A DNA stretch of 64,000 nt from contig NZ_NSLI01000003.1 of the NCBI RefSeq assembly GCF_002288825.1, positions 434,001-498,000 on the forward strand, given 5' to 3'. Every line of letters starts with the position of its first letter. Position 1 is the first letter of the stretch. Positions 15,648 to 26,732 of the stretch are shown here, piece by piece. Below the pieces are notes generated by a model. That model ran no database searches and was not told the DNA's origin. It saw only the letters and a list, made by a program, of their open reading frames with translations. This stretch comes from Sphingomonas lenta. GTDB taxonomy: Bacteria; Pseudomonadota; Alphaproteobacteria; Sphingomonadales; Sphingomonadaceae. The position numbers were made by a program, and so were the translations under genes.

Positions 15648-18600
15648 TCAAGCCGCGCGGCGCAGGCGGAAGCGATCCGCCTCGCTCGCCGCATGGCCGA
15701 GCCGGGCGAGTGCGGCGAGCGTGGCGGCGATACGCGGCTCGGCGCGGCGGCCCTGCGCGAAGCGGGCCGCGATGTCGGAAGCCGTGAGCGCGCCGCCGCT
15801 GCTGAGCGCGTCGAATACGGCCGCGGTCTGGCCGACCAAGTCGCGAGGGAAGGTCGGCTTGCGCGCGCGGGTGTCGGGTAGCAGCGCCTCCATCTGCTCG
15901 GGCCCGCCGGTCGGCAGTCGCGCGGCATTAGTGCGCCCGAGCTGGTAGTCCGGCCTGAGCCACTCGACATGGCCGCGCTTCTCGTCGGCGCGGCGCTCAG
16001 CGTTGAGCGCGACCAAGCGGGCCACGACCTCCTCCTCCTGGAGGTCGGCGGGCCAGCCGTACGCGTCGGCGACGGCGGCGTCGATCAGCCGGTGCAGGTC
16101 GATCAGCAGGTCGATGCGGCCGCGGGCACGCTGGTCCTGCTCGACGAGGTCGAGCGGCTTGCCGGCGGCGACCTTGTCGCGCAGGTTGTAGAGGTTGGTC
16201 AGCGTCAGGTCGGGGTATGCGGCGAGCACCTCCTTCCGGTTCGCGTCCAACTCTTCGGCGAGCCGGCCGATGTGGGCGCGCTGGGAGGGGTTGGCGACCG
16301 GGAAGGGGTAGGTGTCGAACACCAACGTGTTGTTGTACCGCGGTCGGTCTTCCAGCGTGCCCCCGAGCCGCAACGTCCAGACCAGATGCATGCGCGACGA
16401 TAGGACGCCGAGCACGAACGGATCGTTAGAGGCGATCACCATCAAGCCCTGATCGGGCAAATGATCGCCCGGCACCCATATGAAGTTGCGGTGCTTAGCG
16501 GTGACCACCGTCGCGATATAGCGGTCGAGGCCGGCGATGCCCGAACGGAGATCTTCGTGCGGAAGCGCAAGCTTCCACCATTCCTCCCGTCGCCGTTTCA
16601 CGCGGTTCTTCGCTCGACTGGGCCGAGCGGTGGTGAGGAGATGCTGATAGATCGCCGGAAAGCGCTGACGCACCTCTTCTTGCCCGAGATCGTGCAGGTC
16701 GAGGACATACCGGTCGCGGAACATGCCGGACTTTACATCACCCGACGCGATGAAAGGTCGGACATAGGGACGGAGATCGCCGGGGGTGGCGAGCAGCGTC
16801 AGCTCGCGTGCGGTAAGGACATATCCCTCACCGTGGAATTCTACGCCGCGCATGGACAGGTCGGCGTTGGCGCGGAGACCAGGCAAACTAGTCGCGCCGG
16901 CGGACAAGGTCAGATCGGGTCCAATAACGCCACGGCGGGCCACGAACTCGATCACCGGCGCATCCGTGTCGAGGCCGCGCTCCTCGACCACCGCCAGCAG
17001 CCCTCCTTCGGGCGCCCCCGCCTCCACCACCGTCATCGCAATCCTGACCGCGGCGGCGTCGCGCGTCGCCTTGGTCCAGGGATGGTCGGGGATCGCCAGC
17101 ACGACGCCGATCGGCGACCGCCCGTCCATCCGTCGGGCGATTACGCGGCGGCTGAACTCCTGCGTGATCGAGTTGGTCGTGACCAGGCCGAAGCGCTTGA
17201 GGCGCCCGCCCTTCTCCGTCAGCCGTTCGGCGGCGCGGTCCCACCAGTACATGACGAAATCGGCCGAGCGACCCATCTTGGGATGGGCTTTCCAGAGAGC
17301 AGTTACGTACTCGTCTCCCAGCCGACCGCGCAGGTCCTTGCCGCCGATAAAGGGCGGGTTGCCGACGATGTAGTCGGCCTCCGGCCAATCGGGTCGGCGC
17401 GGGTCGGCGTAGCCGAGGCTGGCACCATCGGGGCCGAAGCGCTCGCCCCCATGTGCGAGGACGGCGTCGCCGCGGCGGATGGTGCTGAGCTCCTCCAGCA
17501 CCGGGTCGGTGATCGCTTGGCGGTTGCGCAGCTGCCACTGAATGTAGCCGAGCCAGAGGACGAGTTCGGTGACGGCGGCGGCGCGATGGTTCAGCTCGAT
17601 GCCGAAGAAATTTTTGGGGTGGACGGTTTCCGTCTCCAGCGCGAGCGCTTCCTGGCCGCCCAAGTCGACGAGCACCTCCAGCACCTCGCCTTCAAGACGC
17701 TTCATCAGTTCGAGCGCGATGTAGAGGAAGTTGCCCGTGCCACAGGCGGGGTCGAGGACGCGGGTGCGCGCCAGCTTGACGTGGAAGTCGTGGACGGCGC
17801 GGATCGCCGCCTCGCGGTCGCCCGCGCGCTCGCGCTCGACCGTGCCCAGCACATGCGCCCATTCGCGCTGCAGCGGCTCGATCACCGTGGCGTCGACGAG
17901 CCGTTCCACATAGGCGCGCGGCGTGTAGTGCGCGCCGAGGCGGCGGCGTTCCGCGGGGTCGAGCGCCTGTTCGACGAAGGTGCCGAAGATGGCGGGTTCG
18001 ACCTGCGTCCAATCGTAGCGGGACGCCTCGTATAGTTCGCCGATCTCCTCGCGCTCGAGCGGGATGGCGCGTGCATGCTTGAACAACCCGCCGTTGAAGC
18101 GGCGCACGCGCTTCCTGAGCGCAGCCGACACTTCTCCCTTGTCCATGCCGGACCAGAGATCCTCCAGAAGCTTCGGAAAGCTGTCCGGGTTCGCGCGCGC
18201 GTCGTCCAGCAGTTCGGTGAAGTCGCCGGGATCGAGCAGGCGCACGTCCGGGCTCTGCGCAAATATGGTGAACAGGCAGCGCATGAGGAAGTCGGCCACC
18301 TTGCCGGGATCCTGACCGCGCGTTTCCAGCAAGCGGCTGACCTGCGCCAGGCGGCCGGCGATGTCGCGGGTGACCTTCGCGGACTCGCGCGCGGGATCGA
18401 GCGAGAGCGGATCGAGCCACACCGCCCGTAGCCTGTCGCGGACTTGCGCGTCGTACAGGTCGTCCAGGTAGACGCGGTAGGTCGCGCGGTCCGGGAACTG
18501 GCGGTACGCCTTACCCTGGCCGGAGAAGTCGGCGAATAGCTCGATCACGTGGCCCACGTCGCAGACGAGGATGAAGGGTGGCCAGCCGTGCGACGCGGGC

Positions 18601-19052
18601 AGGGCGCGGGCGTAGTCCTCCGCCTGGACGCGGGCGTTGCGCATCAGCAGGTCCCAACCGCGCGCGGCGCTGCGGCGGCCGCGCTCGGGCGGGGGCAGGC
18701 CCGGTAGCGCGGGCTGCTCGGGAGCGGGGTGGACCTCCTTGGGTCTGCCCGGCTCCCGGCTCTGCTTGGCTTCGAGCACGAAGCAGCCGCGCCGATAAAG
18801 GTCGATGCGGCGATGGCTGATGCGGCCGTCCGTATCGGTCGCATCCACGACGCGCTCGAAGACATAGTCGTTGCGGTAGTGGGTCGCGTCAGCCGGGTCG
18901 GGACGGGGCAGGCCGAGCAGGTCGCAGAGCTCCGTCAGGAACAGGACGTAGTTGGCGCGCTCCGCGCCGCCCTCGTTCGCGCGCCAGCGGGCGACGAACG
19001 CGTCGAGCGCGCGTGCGTCGATGTTATCAGTTGATGGAGCCCCCGCACCCAT
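15648..19052 (-). CDS. MmeI-like (type IIL) restriction-modification enzyme, single polypeptide
   Basis: The 1134-residue protein combines nuclease and methyltransferase parts in the order known for MmeI-type enzymes. An N-terminal PD-(D/E)xK-like site is visible with Asp84 (HRRIDLY) and Glu94-x-Lys96 (FVLEAKQS). A helical spacer follows, then GAHYTPR at 373-379, the SAM-binding motif DPACGTGNF at 434-442 and the adenine-methyltransferase motif NPPF at 565-568. The C-terminal third should hold the target-recognition domain. Such enzymes methylate one strand of an asymmetric site and cut about 20 bases away. It stands alone between infA and hppA with no integrase or partner, which fits a laterally acquired defence gene. 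DISARM DrmMI is a related alternative, but its partner genes are absent. Confidence 0.82.
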   Translation of the reverse strand: MGAGAPSTDNIDARALDAFVARWRANEGGAERANYVLFLTELCDLLGLPRPDPADATHYRNDYVFERVVDATDTDGRISHRRIDLYRRGCFVLEAKQSREPGRPKEVHPAPEQPALPGLPPPERGRRSAARGWDLLMRNARVQAEDYARALPASHGWPPFILVCDVGHVIELFADFSGQGKAYRQFPDRATYRVYLDDLYDAQVRDRLRAVWLDPLSLDPARESAKVTRDIAGRLAQVSRLLETRGQDPGKVADFLMRCLFTIFAQSPDVRLLDPGDFTELLDDARANPDSFPKLLEDLWSGMDKGEVSAALRKRVRRFNGGLFKHARAIPLEREEIGELYEASRYDWTQVEPAIFGTFVEQALDPAERRRLGAHYTPRAYVERLVDATVIEPLQREWAHVLGTVERERAGDREAAIRAVHDFHVKLARTRVLDPACGTGNFLYIALELMKRLEGEVLEVLVDLGGQEALALETETVHPKNFFGIELNHRAAAVTELVLWLGYIQWQLRNRQAITDPVLEELSTIRRGDAVLAHGGERFGPDGASLGYADPRRPDWPEADYIVGNPPFIGGKDLRGRLGDEYVTALWKAHPKMGRSADFVMYWWDRAAERLTEKGGRLKRFGLVTTNSITQEFSRRVIARRMDGRSPIGVVLAIPDHPWTKATRDAAAVRIAMTVVEAGAPEGGLLAVVEERGLDTDAPVIEFVARRGVIGPDLTLSAGATSLPGLRANADLSMRGVEFHGEGYVLTARELTLLATPGDLRPYVRPFIASGDVKSGMFRDRYVLDLHDLGQEEVRQRFPAIYQHLLTTARPSRAKNRVKRRREEWWKLALPHEDLRSGIAGLDRYIATVVTAKHRNFIWVPGDHLPDQGLMVIASNDPFVLGVLSSRMHLVWTLRLGGTLEDRPRYNNTLVFDTYPFPVANPSQRAHIGRLAEELDANRKEVLAAYPDLTLTNLYNLRDKVAAGKPLDLVEQDQRARGRIDLLIDLHRLIDAAVADAYGWPADLQEEEVVARLVALNAERRADEKRGHVEWLRPDYQLGRTNAARLPTGGPEQMEALLPDTRARKPTFPRDLVGQTAAVFDALSSGGALTASDIAARFAQGRRAEPRIAATLAALARLGHAASEADRFRLRRAA

Positions 19053-19332
19053 TCACAGCGTGAGTATCGCCCCGTGAGAGAACGATCTTCCGACGTACCG
19101 GGAACGCAACGAGACGATCCGAAACGGATGCAAAATCGATGAGGTGCGTCCCGCCGCGGCGGAGCCGCGTCGTTCGGGTGGCGTGCACGTCGGATCGGCA
19201 AAAAGAAAGCCCGCCAAAGGCGGGCTGAAGTAAGTCAGAGGTGCGTCGCGGCGGGGCCGCGCCGTCGGACGGCTCGGGCGGGGACGGGAGCCCCGCCCGG
19301 CCGCCGGCCGGGGCGCTGCGTAGGTCCTCCTC
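19053..19332. other. Gap between hppA 3' end and the MmeI-like gene start
   Basis: A 280-base non-coding stretch. It contains the hppA terminator hairpin at 19200-19227 and GC-rich self-complementary sequence near 19275-19315 (CGGGGCTCCC region). The promoter of the MmeI-like gene should lie at 19053-19200 on the minus strand; no consensus elements are evident. Confidence 0.4.
19200..19227 (-). terminator. Intrinsic terminator downstream of hppA
   Basis: On the minus strand the hairpin AGCCCGCC-TTT-GGCGGGCT (19209-19227) is followed by TTCTTTTTG, a classic rho-independent terminator about 105 bases after the hppA stop codon. Confidence 0.8.
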
Positions 19333-21528
<2,196 letters not shown>

Positions 21529-21618
21529 GCCTTGGAACGTCCTTCCCTGTTACACCGCCCGGTGTGCCGGGTCGCTTAGGGGCGGGAAGCTATCAGCTAG
21601 CGAGGGTGACGCAAGCGC

Positions 21619-22518
21619 TTAACCGCCGTGCTCGTAGCCGAGGCGGGCGGGGAGCGGGACGGGTTCGCCGTCGCGGGTGAGCGTGAGGCCGGTGCCGGGG
21701 GCGAACGCGCCGACTTGGGTCGCAGGAACGGGCGGTGCGAAGCCGGGCGGGGCGGTGAAGAGGAGCTGGTAATCGTCGCCGGCGGTCGCGGCGGCGAGGG
21801 GGTCGCCGCGCGTGTCGCCGCAGTGGGCGCGGTACGCGGGGGAGAGGGGGACGGCGCTCAGCTCGATGGTGACCGCGAGGCCGGAGGCTTCGGCCATGCG
21901 GGCGGCGTCGATCAGGAGGCCGTCGGAGACGTCGCTCATGGCGTGGACGTGCGGGGCGAGGAGGCGGCCTTCCGCGAGGCGCGGGGTGGGGCGGCGATAT
22001 GCACGGAGGAGTTCGGGCGGGCCGGGTTCGCCGCGCGCGATGGCTAAGCCCGCGCCTGCCTCGCCGATGGTGCCGGTGACCCAGAGGAGGTCGCCGGGGC
22101 GGGCCCCGGCGCGCGGAGGCGCGGAGGCGTTGCGGCCGAGCGCGGTGAGGGTCAGGACGCGCGGGGCGTTGGGCGGCAGGGTGACGGTGTCGCCGCCGAT
22201 CAGCGAACAGGCGTGGGCGGTCAGCGCTTCGCGCAGGCCGGCGAAGAAGGTTTGGTCCCAGTCGGGGTCGCGCAAGCCGTAGTTGAGCAGCACGCCCTCC
22301 GGCTCCGCGCCCTTGGCGGCGAGGTCGGACAGGTTCACCGCGAGGAGCTTCCACGCGACGTCCTCCGGCGGGTCGATGGGGAGGTAATGGACGCCCTCGA
22401 TCAGCGTGTCGGTGGTGAGCACAAGCCCGGCCACGACCGCGGCGTCGTCGCGAAGGTCGCGTGCCCCGGGGTGGAGGGGGAGGGTGCGGAGGAGGGAGAG
22501 GAGGTCGGACTCGGTCAC
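21619..22518 (-). CDS. thiL: Thiamine-monophosphate kinase
   Basis: The 299-residue product matches ThiL: ARDLRDDAAVV near the N-terminus, LTTDTLIEGVHYLP, the magnesium/phosphate segment WKLLAVNLSDLAAKGAEP, and AMSDVSDGLLIDAARMAEAS. It phosphorylates thiamine monophosphate to the diphosphate cofactor. It is the middle gene of a nusB-DUF4169-thiL-hppA run on the minus strand, 36 bases downstream of the DUF4169 gene. The neighbouring nusB-thiL order is common in bacteria. Confidence 0.94.
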   Translation of the reverse strand: MTESDLLSLLRTLPLHPGARDLRDDAAVVAGLVLTTDTLIEGVHYLPIDPPEDVAWKLLAVNLSDLAAKGAEPEGVLLNYGLRDPDWDQTFFAGLREALTAHACSLIGGDTVTLPPNAPRVLTLTALGRNASAPPRAGARPGDLLWVTGTIGEAGAGLAIARGEPGPPELLRAYRRPTPRLAEGRLLAPHVHAMSDVSDGLLIDAARMAEASGLAVTIELSAVPLSPAYRAHCGDTRGDPLAAATAGDDYQLLFTAPPGFAPPVPATQVGAFAPGTGLTLTRDGEPVPLPARLGYEHGG

Positions 22519-22554
22519 GTGCCGGTCGTAACCTCATGGCTCCGGCGGTTGAAG

Positions 22555-22731
22555 TCAGCCCTCGCGCTTCGCCCCGTCCAGCGCCTGCTCGCGGCGTTCC
22601 GCTTCCGCGGCGTCGGCCTGCTTCTCGGCTTTGGTGCGGCCGAAGGCGGCGCGGTTGGCGGCGGCTTGGGTCTGGGCGTCGGTGCGGACCTTGGCCTTTC
22701 GGGCGCGGCGGAGGTTGACGACGTCGCCCAT
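22555..22731 (-). CDS. DUF4169 family small protein
   Basis: This 58-residue basic protein reads MGDVVNLRRARKAKVRTD, then AAANRAAFGRTKAEK and a charged Ala/Glu/Arg tail. The opening VNLRRARKAK and the central NRAxFGRTKAEK match the DUF4169 family found in alphaproteobacteria; its function is unknown. The charged Ala-rich composition predicts a helical, possibly coiled, nucleic-acid-contacting peptide. Its ATG overlaps the nusB stop by one base (TGATG), so it is translated with nusB. Confidence 0.85.
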   Translation of the reverse strand: MGDVVNLRRARKAKVRTDAQTQAAANRAAFGRTKAEKQADAAEAERREQALDGAKREG

Positions 22732-23213
22732 CAAGCCGCGCGGGCCTCTTTGGCCACGCCGTCGAGGACGCCGTTGACGAAGCCGGCTTCGCGACGCTCG
22801 TAGAAAGCGTGGGCGACGTCGACATATTCGCTGATCGCCGCGCCCACGGGGACGTCGGCGCGGGCGAGGAGCTCGTAGGTGCCGGCGCGTAAGATAGCCT
22901 TCATGGGCTTGTCGAGGCGGTCGAGCACCCAGCTCTCGGACAGGTGGCGGCTGATGAGGCCGTCGATCTCGGGGAGGCGCGCGCGCGTGCCCTTGACCAG
23001 GTCGTCGAAGAAGTCGACGTCCGCCTCGGCGTACTCGACGCCCTCGATCTCCGCGCCGATGCGGTGCTGGTGGAACTCGTGGAGGAGGGCGGGGACGGGG
23101 GTGCCCTCCATCTCGGACTGGTAGAGCGCCTGCACGGCGGCGAGGCGCGCGGCGGCGCGGGCGCGGGTGCGCGCGGCGTTGCGCGGATTGGGGCGGGTGC
23201 GGGTCTGGGACAT
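22731..23213 (-). CDS. nusB: Transcription antitermination factor NusB
   Basis: From the ATG at 23213 (MSQTRTRPNPRN) the product has 160 residues. It shows the NusB fold with ARLAAVQALYQSEMEG at the N-terminus, ILRAGTYELLARADVP and the C-terminal AHAFYERREAGFVNGVLDG. NusB binds boxA with NusE (S10) in rRNA antitermination. The basic N-terminal tail is longer than in E. coli. An ATG four codons upstream (23225) is possible; neither has a strong ribosome-binding site. A family C repeat separates it from hisD. Confidence 0.92.
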   Translation of the reverse strand: MSQTRTRPNPRNAARTRARAAARLAAVQALYQSEMEGTPVPALLHEFHQHRIGAEIEGVEYAEADVDFFDDLVKGTRARLPEIDGLISRHLSESWVLDRLDKPMKAILRAGTYELLARADVPVGAAISEYVDVAHAFYERREAGFVNGVLDGVAKEARAA

Positions 23214-23263
23214 GGACGGGCGCATGTAGGGGGTAAGGGCGAGGGTGTCAGCCCTTCTACTTT

Positions 23264-23393
23264 CCCCTCTCCCGCTTTCGCGGGAGAGGGACAGCGGCGT
23301 AGCCGCAGGGTGAAGGTAGTGTCCGGATCAAGAGCGGGCCCTCACCCTGGCTCACAAGCGAGCCTGTCCCTCTCCCGCGAAAGCGGGAGAGGG
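23264..23393. repeat. Family C palindrome pair between hisD and nusB
   Basis: Two copies of the self-complementary unit CCCTCTCCCGC...GCGGGAGAGGG (23264-23290 with loop TTTC, and 23368-23393 with loop GAAA orientation) flank about 80 bases that include AGCGGCGTAGCCGC and CCCTCACCCTGGCTCAC. The whole block can fold into one long stem. No other copy occurs in this window. Confidence 0.88.
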
Positions 23394-23400
23394 ATGGGGA

Positions 23401-24696
23401 TCAGCGGTTCAGGCGTAGGCGGAGGGCGACGGACTTGGCGTGGGCGGGGAGGCCTTCGGCTTGCGCCAGCGCGACGGTGGCGGGGCCTAGTTCGCGCAAG
23501 GACGTCTCGTCCAGCTGGAGGAAGCTGGTGCGCTTCATGAAGTCGAGCACCGACAGGCCGCTGGCAAAGCGGGCGCGGCGGCCGGTGGGGAGGACGTGGT
23601 TGGGGCCGGCCACGTAGTCGCCGATCGCCTCGGGCGTGTGGCGGCCGAGGAAGACGGAGCCGGCGTGGCGGACGCGCTCGAACAGCGGCTGGGGGTCGTC
23701 GACCGCGAGCTGGAGGTGCTCGGGGGCGAGGCGATCGCAGAGCGGGATCGCGTCTTCCAGGCGCTCGACCACGACCATCGCGCCGTTCGTCTCCCAGGCG
23801 ACGCGGGCGACGGGTTCGGTGGCGAGCTCGCCGAGTTGCGCGTCGACGCTGGCGGCGACCGCTTCCGCAAAAGCCTGGTCATCGGTGAACAGGATGGATT
23901 GCGTGACGGTGTCGTGCTCGGCCTGGCTTAAAAGGTCGGCGGCGATCCAGTCGGGGTCGTTCTGCGCGTCGGCGACGACGACGATCTCGGACGGTCCCGC
24001 GACCATGTCGATGCCGACCACGCCGTAGAGCTGGCGCTTGGCCTCGGCGACCCAGGCGTTGCCGGGGCCGGTGACTACGTCCACGGGGCGGATCGGGCCG
24101 GCGCCGTAGGCGAGCGCGGCGACGCCCTGCGCGCCGCCGACGCGCCAGATTTCCGTGATGCCGCAGACATGGGCGGCGGCGAGGACGAGCGGGTTGACCC
24201 GGCCGTTTGGGGTGGGCGTGACCATCGCCAGCCGCTCCACGCCCGCGACGGCTGCTGGGATGGCGTTCATCAGCAAGGACGACGGGTAGGCCGCGCGGCC
24301 GCCGGGGACGTAAAGGCCCGCCGCGTCCACCGGCCGCCAGCGTGCGCCGAGCCGGACGCCGGCGTCGTCGGTGTAGGCGGTGTCGGCGGGGCGCTGGCGG
24401 TCGTGATAGGCGCGGATGCGTGTCGAGGCGAGCTCGAGCGCTTGGCGCAGGCCTGGGTCGAGCGCGTCGAACGCGCGCTCGCATTCTTCGGGAGGAATGG
24501 ACCAGCCGGTCTCGAACGGGTCGTGGCGGTCGAAGCGGGCGGTGTAGTCGGCGACCGCCGCCTCGCCCTCCCGCCGCACGCGGTCGATGATCGCGGCGAC
24601 GTCGCGGCCGACATCGGCGGCGGACTCGCGGCGGTCGTCGACGAGCGCGTCGAAGCGGACGGCGAAGTCGGGGTCGGTGGTGCGGAGCAGGATCAT
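23401..24696 (-). CDS. hisD: Histidinol dehydrogenase
   Basis: The 431-residue product matches HisD along its length: VDAAGLYVPGGRAAYPSSLL, then MNAIPAAVAGVERLAMVTP, the signature IDMVAGPSEIVVVAD and zinc-site region LLSQAEHDTVTQSILFT, and GPNHVLPTGRRARF. It oxidises histidinol to histidine, the last two steps of the pathway. It follows hisG by 24 bases on the same strand; that gap contains one arm of the palindrome that ends hisG. Confidence 0.96.
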   Translation of the reverse strand: MILLRTTDPDFAVRFDALVDDRRESAADVGRDVAAIIDRVRREGEAAVADYTARFDRHDPFETGWSIPPEECERAFDALDPGLRQALELASTRIRAYHDRQRPADTAYTDDAGVRLGARWRPVDAAGLYVPGGRAAYPSSLLMNAIPAAVAGVERLAMVTPTPNGRVNPLVLAAAHVCGITEIWRVGGAQGVAALAYGAGPIRPVDVVTGPGNAWVAEAKRQLYGVVGIDMVAGPSEIVVVADAQNDPDWIAADLLSQAEHDTVTQSILFTDDQAFAEAVAASVDAQLGELATEPVARVAWETNGAMVVVERLEDAIPLCDRLAPEHLQLAVDDPQPLFERVRHAGSVFLGRHTPEAIGDYVAGPNHVLPTGRRARFASGLSVLDFMKRTSFLQLDETSLRELGPATVALAQAEGLPAHAKSVALRLRLNR

Positions 24697-24711
24697 GATC
24701 GGTTTCCGTGC

Positions 24712-24778
24712 GCTTCGAGCCTAGTCGAGAAGCGGGTGCGCGTGCGTACCCTCCCGTTTCTCGACTGCGCTCGAAACG
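24712..24778. repeat. Family D palindrome spanning the hisG stop codon
   Basis: The left arm (24712-24736, beginning GCTTCGAGCCTAGTCGAG) and right arm (24753-24778, containing TTTCTCGACTGCGCTCGAAA) are imperfect reverse complements, 21 of 25 positions matching. The hisG stop codon TAG lies inside the left arm. Confidence 0.8.
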
Positions 24779-25434
24779 AACGGTGTGGGTGCGACCGCGC
24801 GGCGGAACGCGTCGACCAGCGGGACGACGTCGCCGCGGGTCTTCATGGCGGCGCGGTTGACGACGAGGCGGCTCGTGACCTCCGCGATCACCTCTACCTC
24901 GACCAAGCCGTTCTCGCGGAGCGTGCGGCCTGAGCTGACCAGGTCGACGATGCGCGGCGCAAGGCCGAGCGTGGGGGCTAGCTCCATCGCGCCGTTGAGC
25001 TTGACCGTCTCCGCCTGGACGCCGCGGGCGGCGAAATGGGTGCGGGTGACGTGCGGGTATTTGGTGGCGACGCGGACGTGGCTCCAGCCGCGGGGGTCGT
25101 CGGTCGCGGCCATGTCGGCGGGCTCGGCGACCGAGAGGCGGCAATGGCCGATACCGAGGTCGACGGGGGCGTAGAGCTCCGAATAGCTGAACTCGGCGAG
25201 CACGTCGGAGCCGACAATGCCGAGCTGCGCCGCCCCGTGCGCGACGAAGGTGGCGACGTCGAAGGCGCGCACGCGGATCAGCTCGATCGCGGGCGTGTCC
25301 GTGCGGAAGCGAAGCGCGCGGCTGTCCTCGTCGGAGAAGGCGGGCTCCGGCCGCACGCCCGCGCGCTCGAGCAGCGGCAAAGCTTCTGCGAGGATGCGGC
25401 CCTTGGGGACGGCGATGATGAGCGGGGCGGGCAT
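24721..25434 (-). CDS. hisG: ATP phosphoribosyltransferase, short form, with repeat-derived tail
   Basis: The 237-residue protein matches the short (HisG_S) form: [42 protein letters not shown] and the PRPP-binding [16 protein letters not shown]. It catalyses the first committed step of histidine synthesis. The short form lacks the regulatory ACT-like domain and needs HisZ, which is not in the window. The conserved domain ends near [10 protein letters not shown]; the remaining residues, [18 protein letters not shown], are encoded by a family D palindrome, so the natural stop seems to have been displaced by repeat insertion. Confidence 0.94.
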   Translation of the reverse strand: MPAPLIIAVPKGRILAEALPLLERAGVRPEPAFSDEDSRALRFRTDTPAIELIRVRAFDVATFVAHGAAQLGIVGSDVLAEFSYSELYAPVDLGIGHCRLSVAEPADMAATDDPRGWSHVRVATKYPHVTRTHFAARGVQAETVKLNGAMELAPTLGLAPRIVDLVSSGRTLRENGLVEVEVIAEVTSRLVVNRAAMKTRGDVVPLVDAFRRAVAPTPFVSSAVEKREGTHAHPLLD

Positions 25435-25493
25435 GGGAGGGGCGGGCTTTACTTGCGGCGAGGTGGGGAGGCAACGTGCGTCGGCGAGGACGA

Positions 25494-26582
25494 ATGGCCG
25501 ACGAGCAGACCAACCGCGGGGCGTTCCTGATCCAGGAGCACTACTGCCGCAAGATGGGCGCGCCGATCTACGCGGGCATCTGCGCGGCGCTGGCCGCGGG
25601 GTTGTCGCGGGAGAGCCGGACGGGCGCGCGGGTGCTCGACTGGCCGGGCGAGCCGACGCGCGACGCCTTGCCGCTCAGGCTGATGGGCGGGCTCCACGCG
25701 CTGGTGCGGGCGGGGGCGGATGCGGCGCTCGCCGAGATGTTCGCAGGACGCGCCGCGCCGGACGCGGCGACGCTGAACGCGGTGCTCGCGCGGCACGACG
25801 ACGCGGTGTCGCCCTGGCTCGACGGGCCGCCGCAGACGAACGAGCCGGGGCGCTCGGGGGCGCTGATGGTCGGCCTGTTGGAGGTGGCGCGGCGGTTCGG
25901 GCCGAGGCTGGAGCTGCTGGAGATCGGGTCGAGCGGAGGGCTCAACCTGCTGATCGACCGGTACCGGTTCGACCTGGGCGGCGTGGAGGTGGGGCCGGAA
26001 GGCTCGCCGGTGACAATCCGGCCCGAATGGCTGGGCGGCGTGCCGGAGGCAGCGCCGATCGAGATCGTCTCGACGCGAGGGTGCGACGTGCAGCCGTTGG
26101 ACGTCGCCGATCCGGCGGTAGAGGCGCGGCTGCTCGCTTATGCGTGGCCGGAGGTGCCGGAGCGCGCCGAGCGGCTCCGCCAAGCGATCGCGATGGTGCG
26201 CGAGGGCGGCGTGGCGCTGAGCCGGGCGGATGCGGCGGACTGGGTGGAGGCGCGGCTGGCCGAGCCGCAGCCGGCGGGGGTGACGCGGGTGCTGATGCAC
26301 TCGGTGGTGTGGCAGTATCTGCCCGACAGCGCCGCCGCGCGGATCAGGGCGGCGATGACGGCGGCGGGTGCGCGGGCGACGCCCGAGCGGCCGCTCGCCT
26401 GGGTGGCGATGGAGCCCGACCGGGCGATCGGCGAGATGATGGTGAGCGTGCGGGGCTGGCCGGGTGGGGACGGGTGGGCGGTGGTGGCGACCTCCCACGC
26501 GCACGGGGCCTGGGTCAGGCCGGGCGGGCCGGAGGGGCTGGACTCGGCGATGCTGGAGGACGCGTACCGGTTGAGGCTCTAA
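25494..26582 (+). CDS. DUF2332 family protein
   Basis: Starting at the ATG at 25494 ([18 protein letters not shown]), preceded by GAGGA at about 4 bases, the product has 362 residues. It matches the DUF2332 family: [16 protein letters not shown] near the N-terminus, then a glycine-rich [19 protein letters not shown] that resembles a SAM-binding motif I, and [16 protein letters not shown]. The fold looks like a class I methyltransferase, but no substrate is known. Divergent from hisG, with 59 bases between, and followed by a family B repeat. Confidence 0.85.
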   Translation: MADEQTNRGAFLIQEHYCRKMGAPIYAGICAALAAGLSRESRTGARVLDWPGEPTRDALPLRLMGGLHALVRAGADAALAEMFAGRAAPDAATLNAVLARHDDAVSPWLDGPPQTNEPGRSGALMVGLLEVARRFGPRLELLEIGSSGGLNLLIDRYRFDLGGVEVGPEGSPVTIRPEWLGGVPEAAPIEIVSTRGCDVQPLDVADPAVEARLLAYAWPEVPERAERLRQAIAMVREGGVALSRADAADWVEARLAEPQPAGVTRVLMHSVVWQYLPDSAAARIRAAMTAAGARATPERPLAWVAMEPDRAIGEMMVSVRGWPGGDGWAVVATSHAHGAWVRPGGPEGLDSAMLEDAYRLRL

Positions 26583-26583
26583 G

Positions 26584-26725
26584 TCCTCCCCCGCAACGCA
26601 GTTGCGGGGGAGGGGGACCAGCGAAGCTGGTGGAGGGGGAACAACGGGATGCGGCATCCCCCTGCACCCCCTCCACCACGCCGCAAGCGGCGCGGTCCCC
26701 CTCCCCCGCTGTGAGCGGGGGAGGA
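26584..26725. repeat. Family B extragenic palindrome, copy 1
   Basis: Begins TCCTCCCCCGCAACGC and ends GCGGGGGAGGA, forming long complementary ends. Inside are GACCAGCGAAGCTGGTGG and GGGATGCGGCATCCC. It lies between the convergent DUF2332 and hydrolase genes. A second copy is at 35812 with the same inner blocks. Confidence 0.9.
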
Positions 26726-26732
26726 ATTTGGG

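Noticed and set aside
15648..19052. DISARM or BREX defence system
   Set aside because: No DrmA/B/C, PglZ or BrxL-like genes flank the methyltransferase; the architecture fits a stand-alone MmeI-type enzyme.
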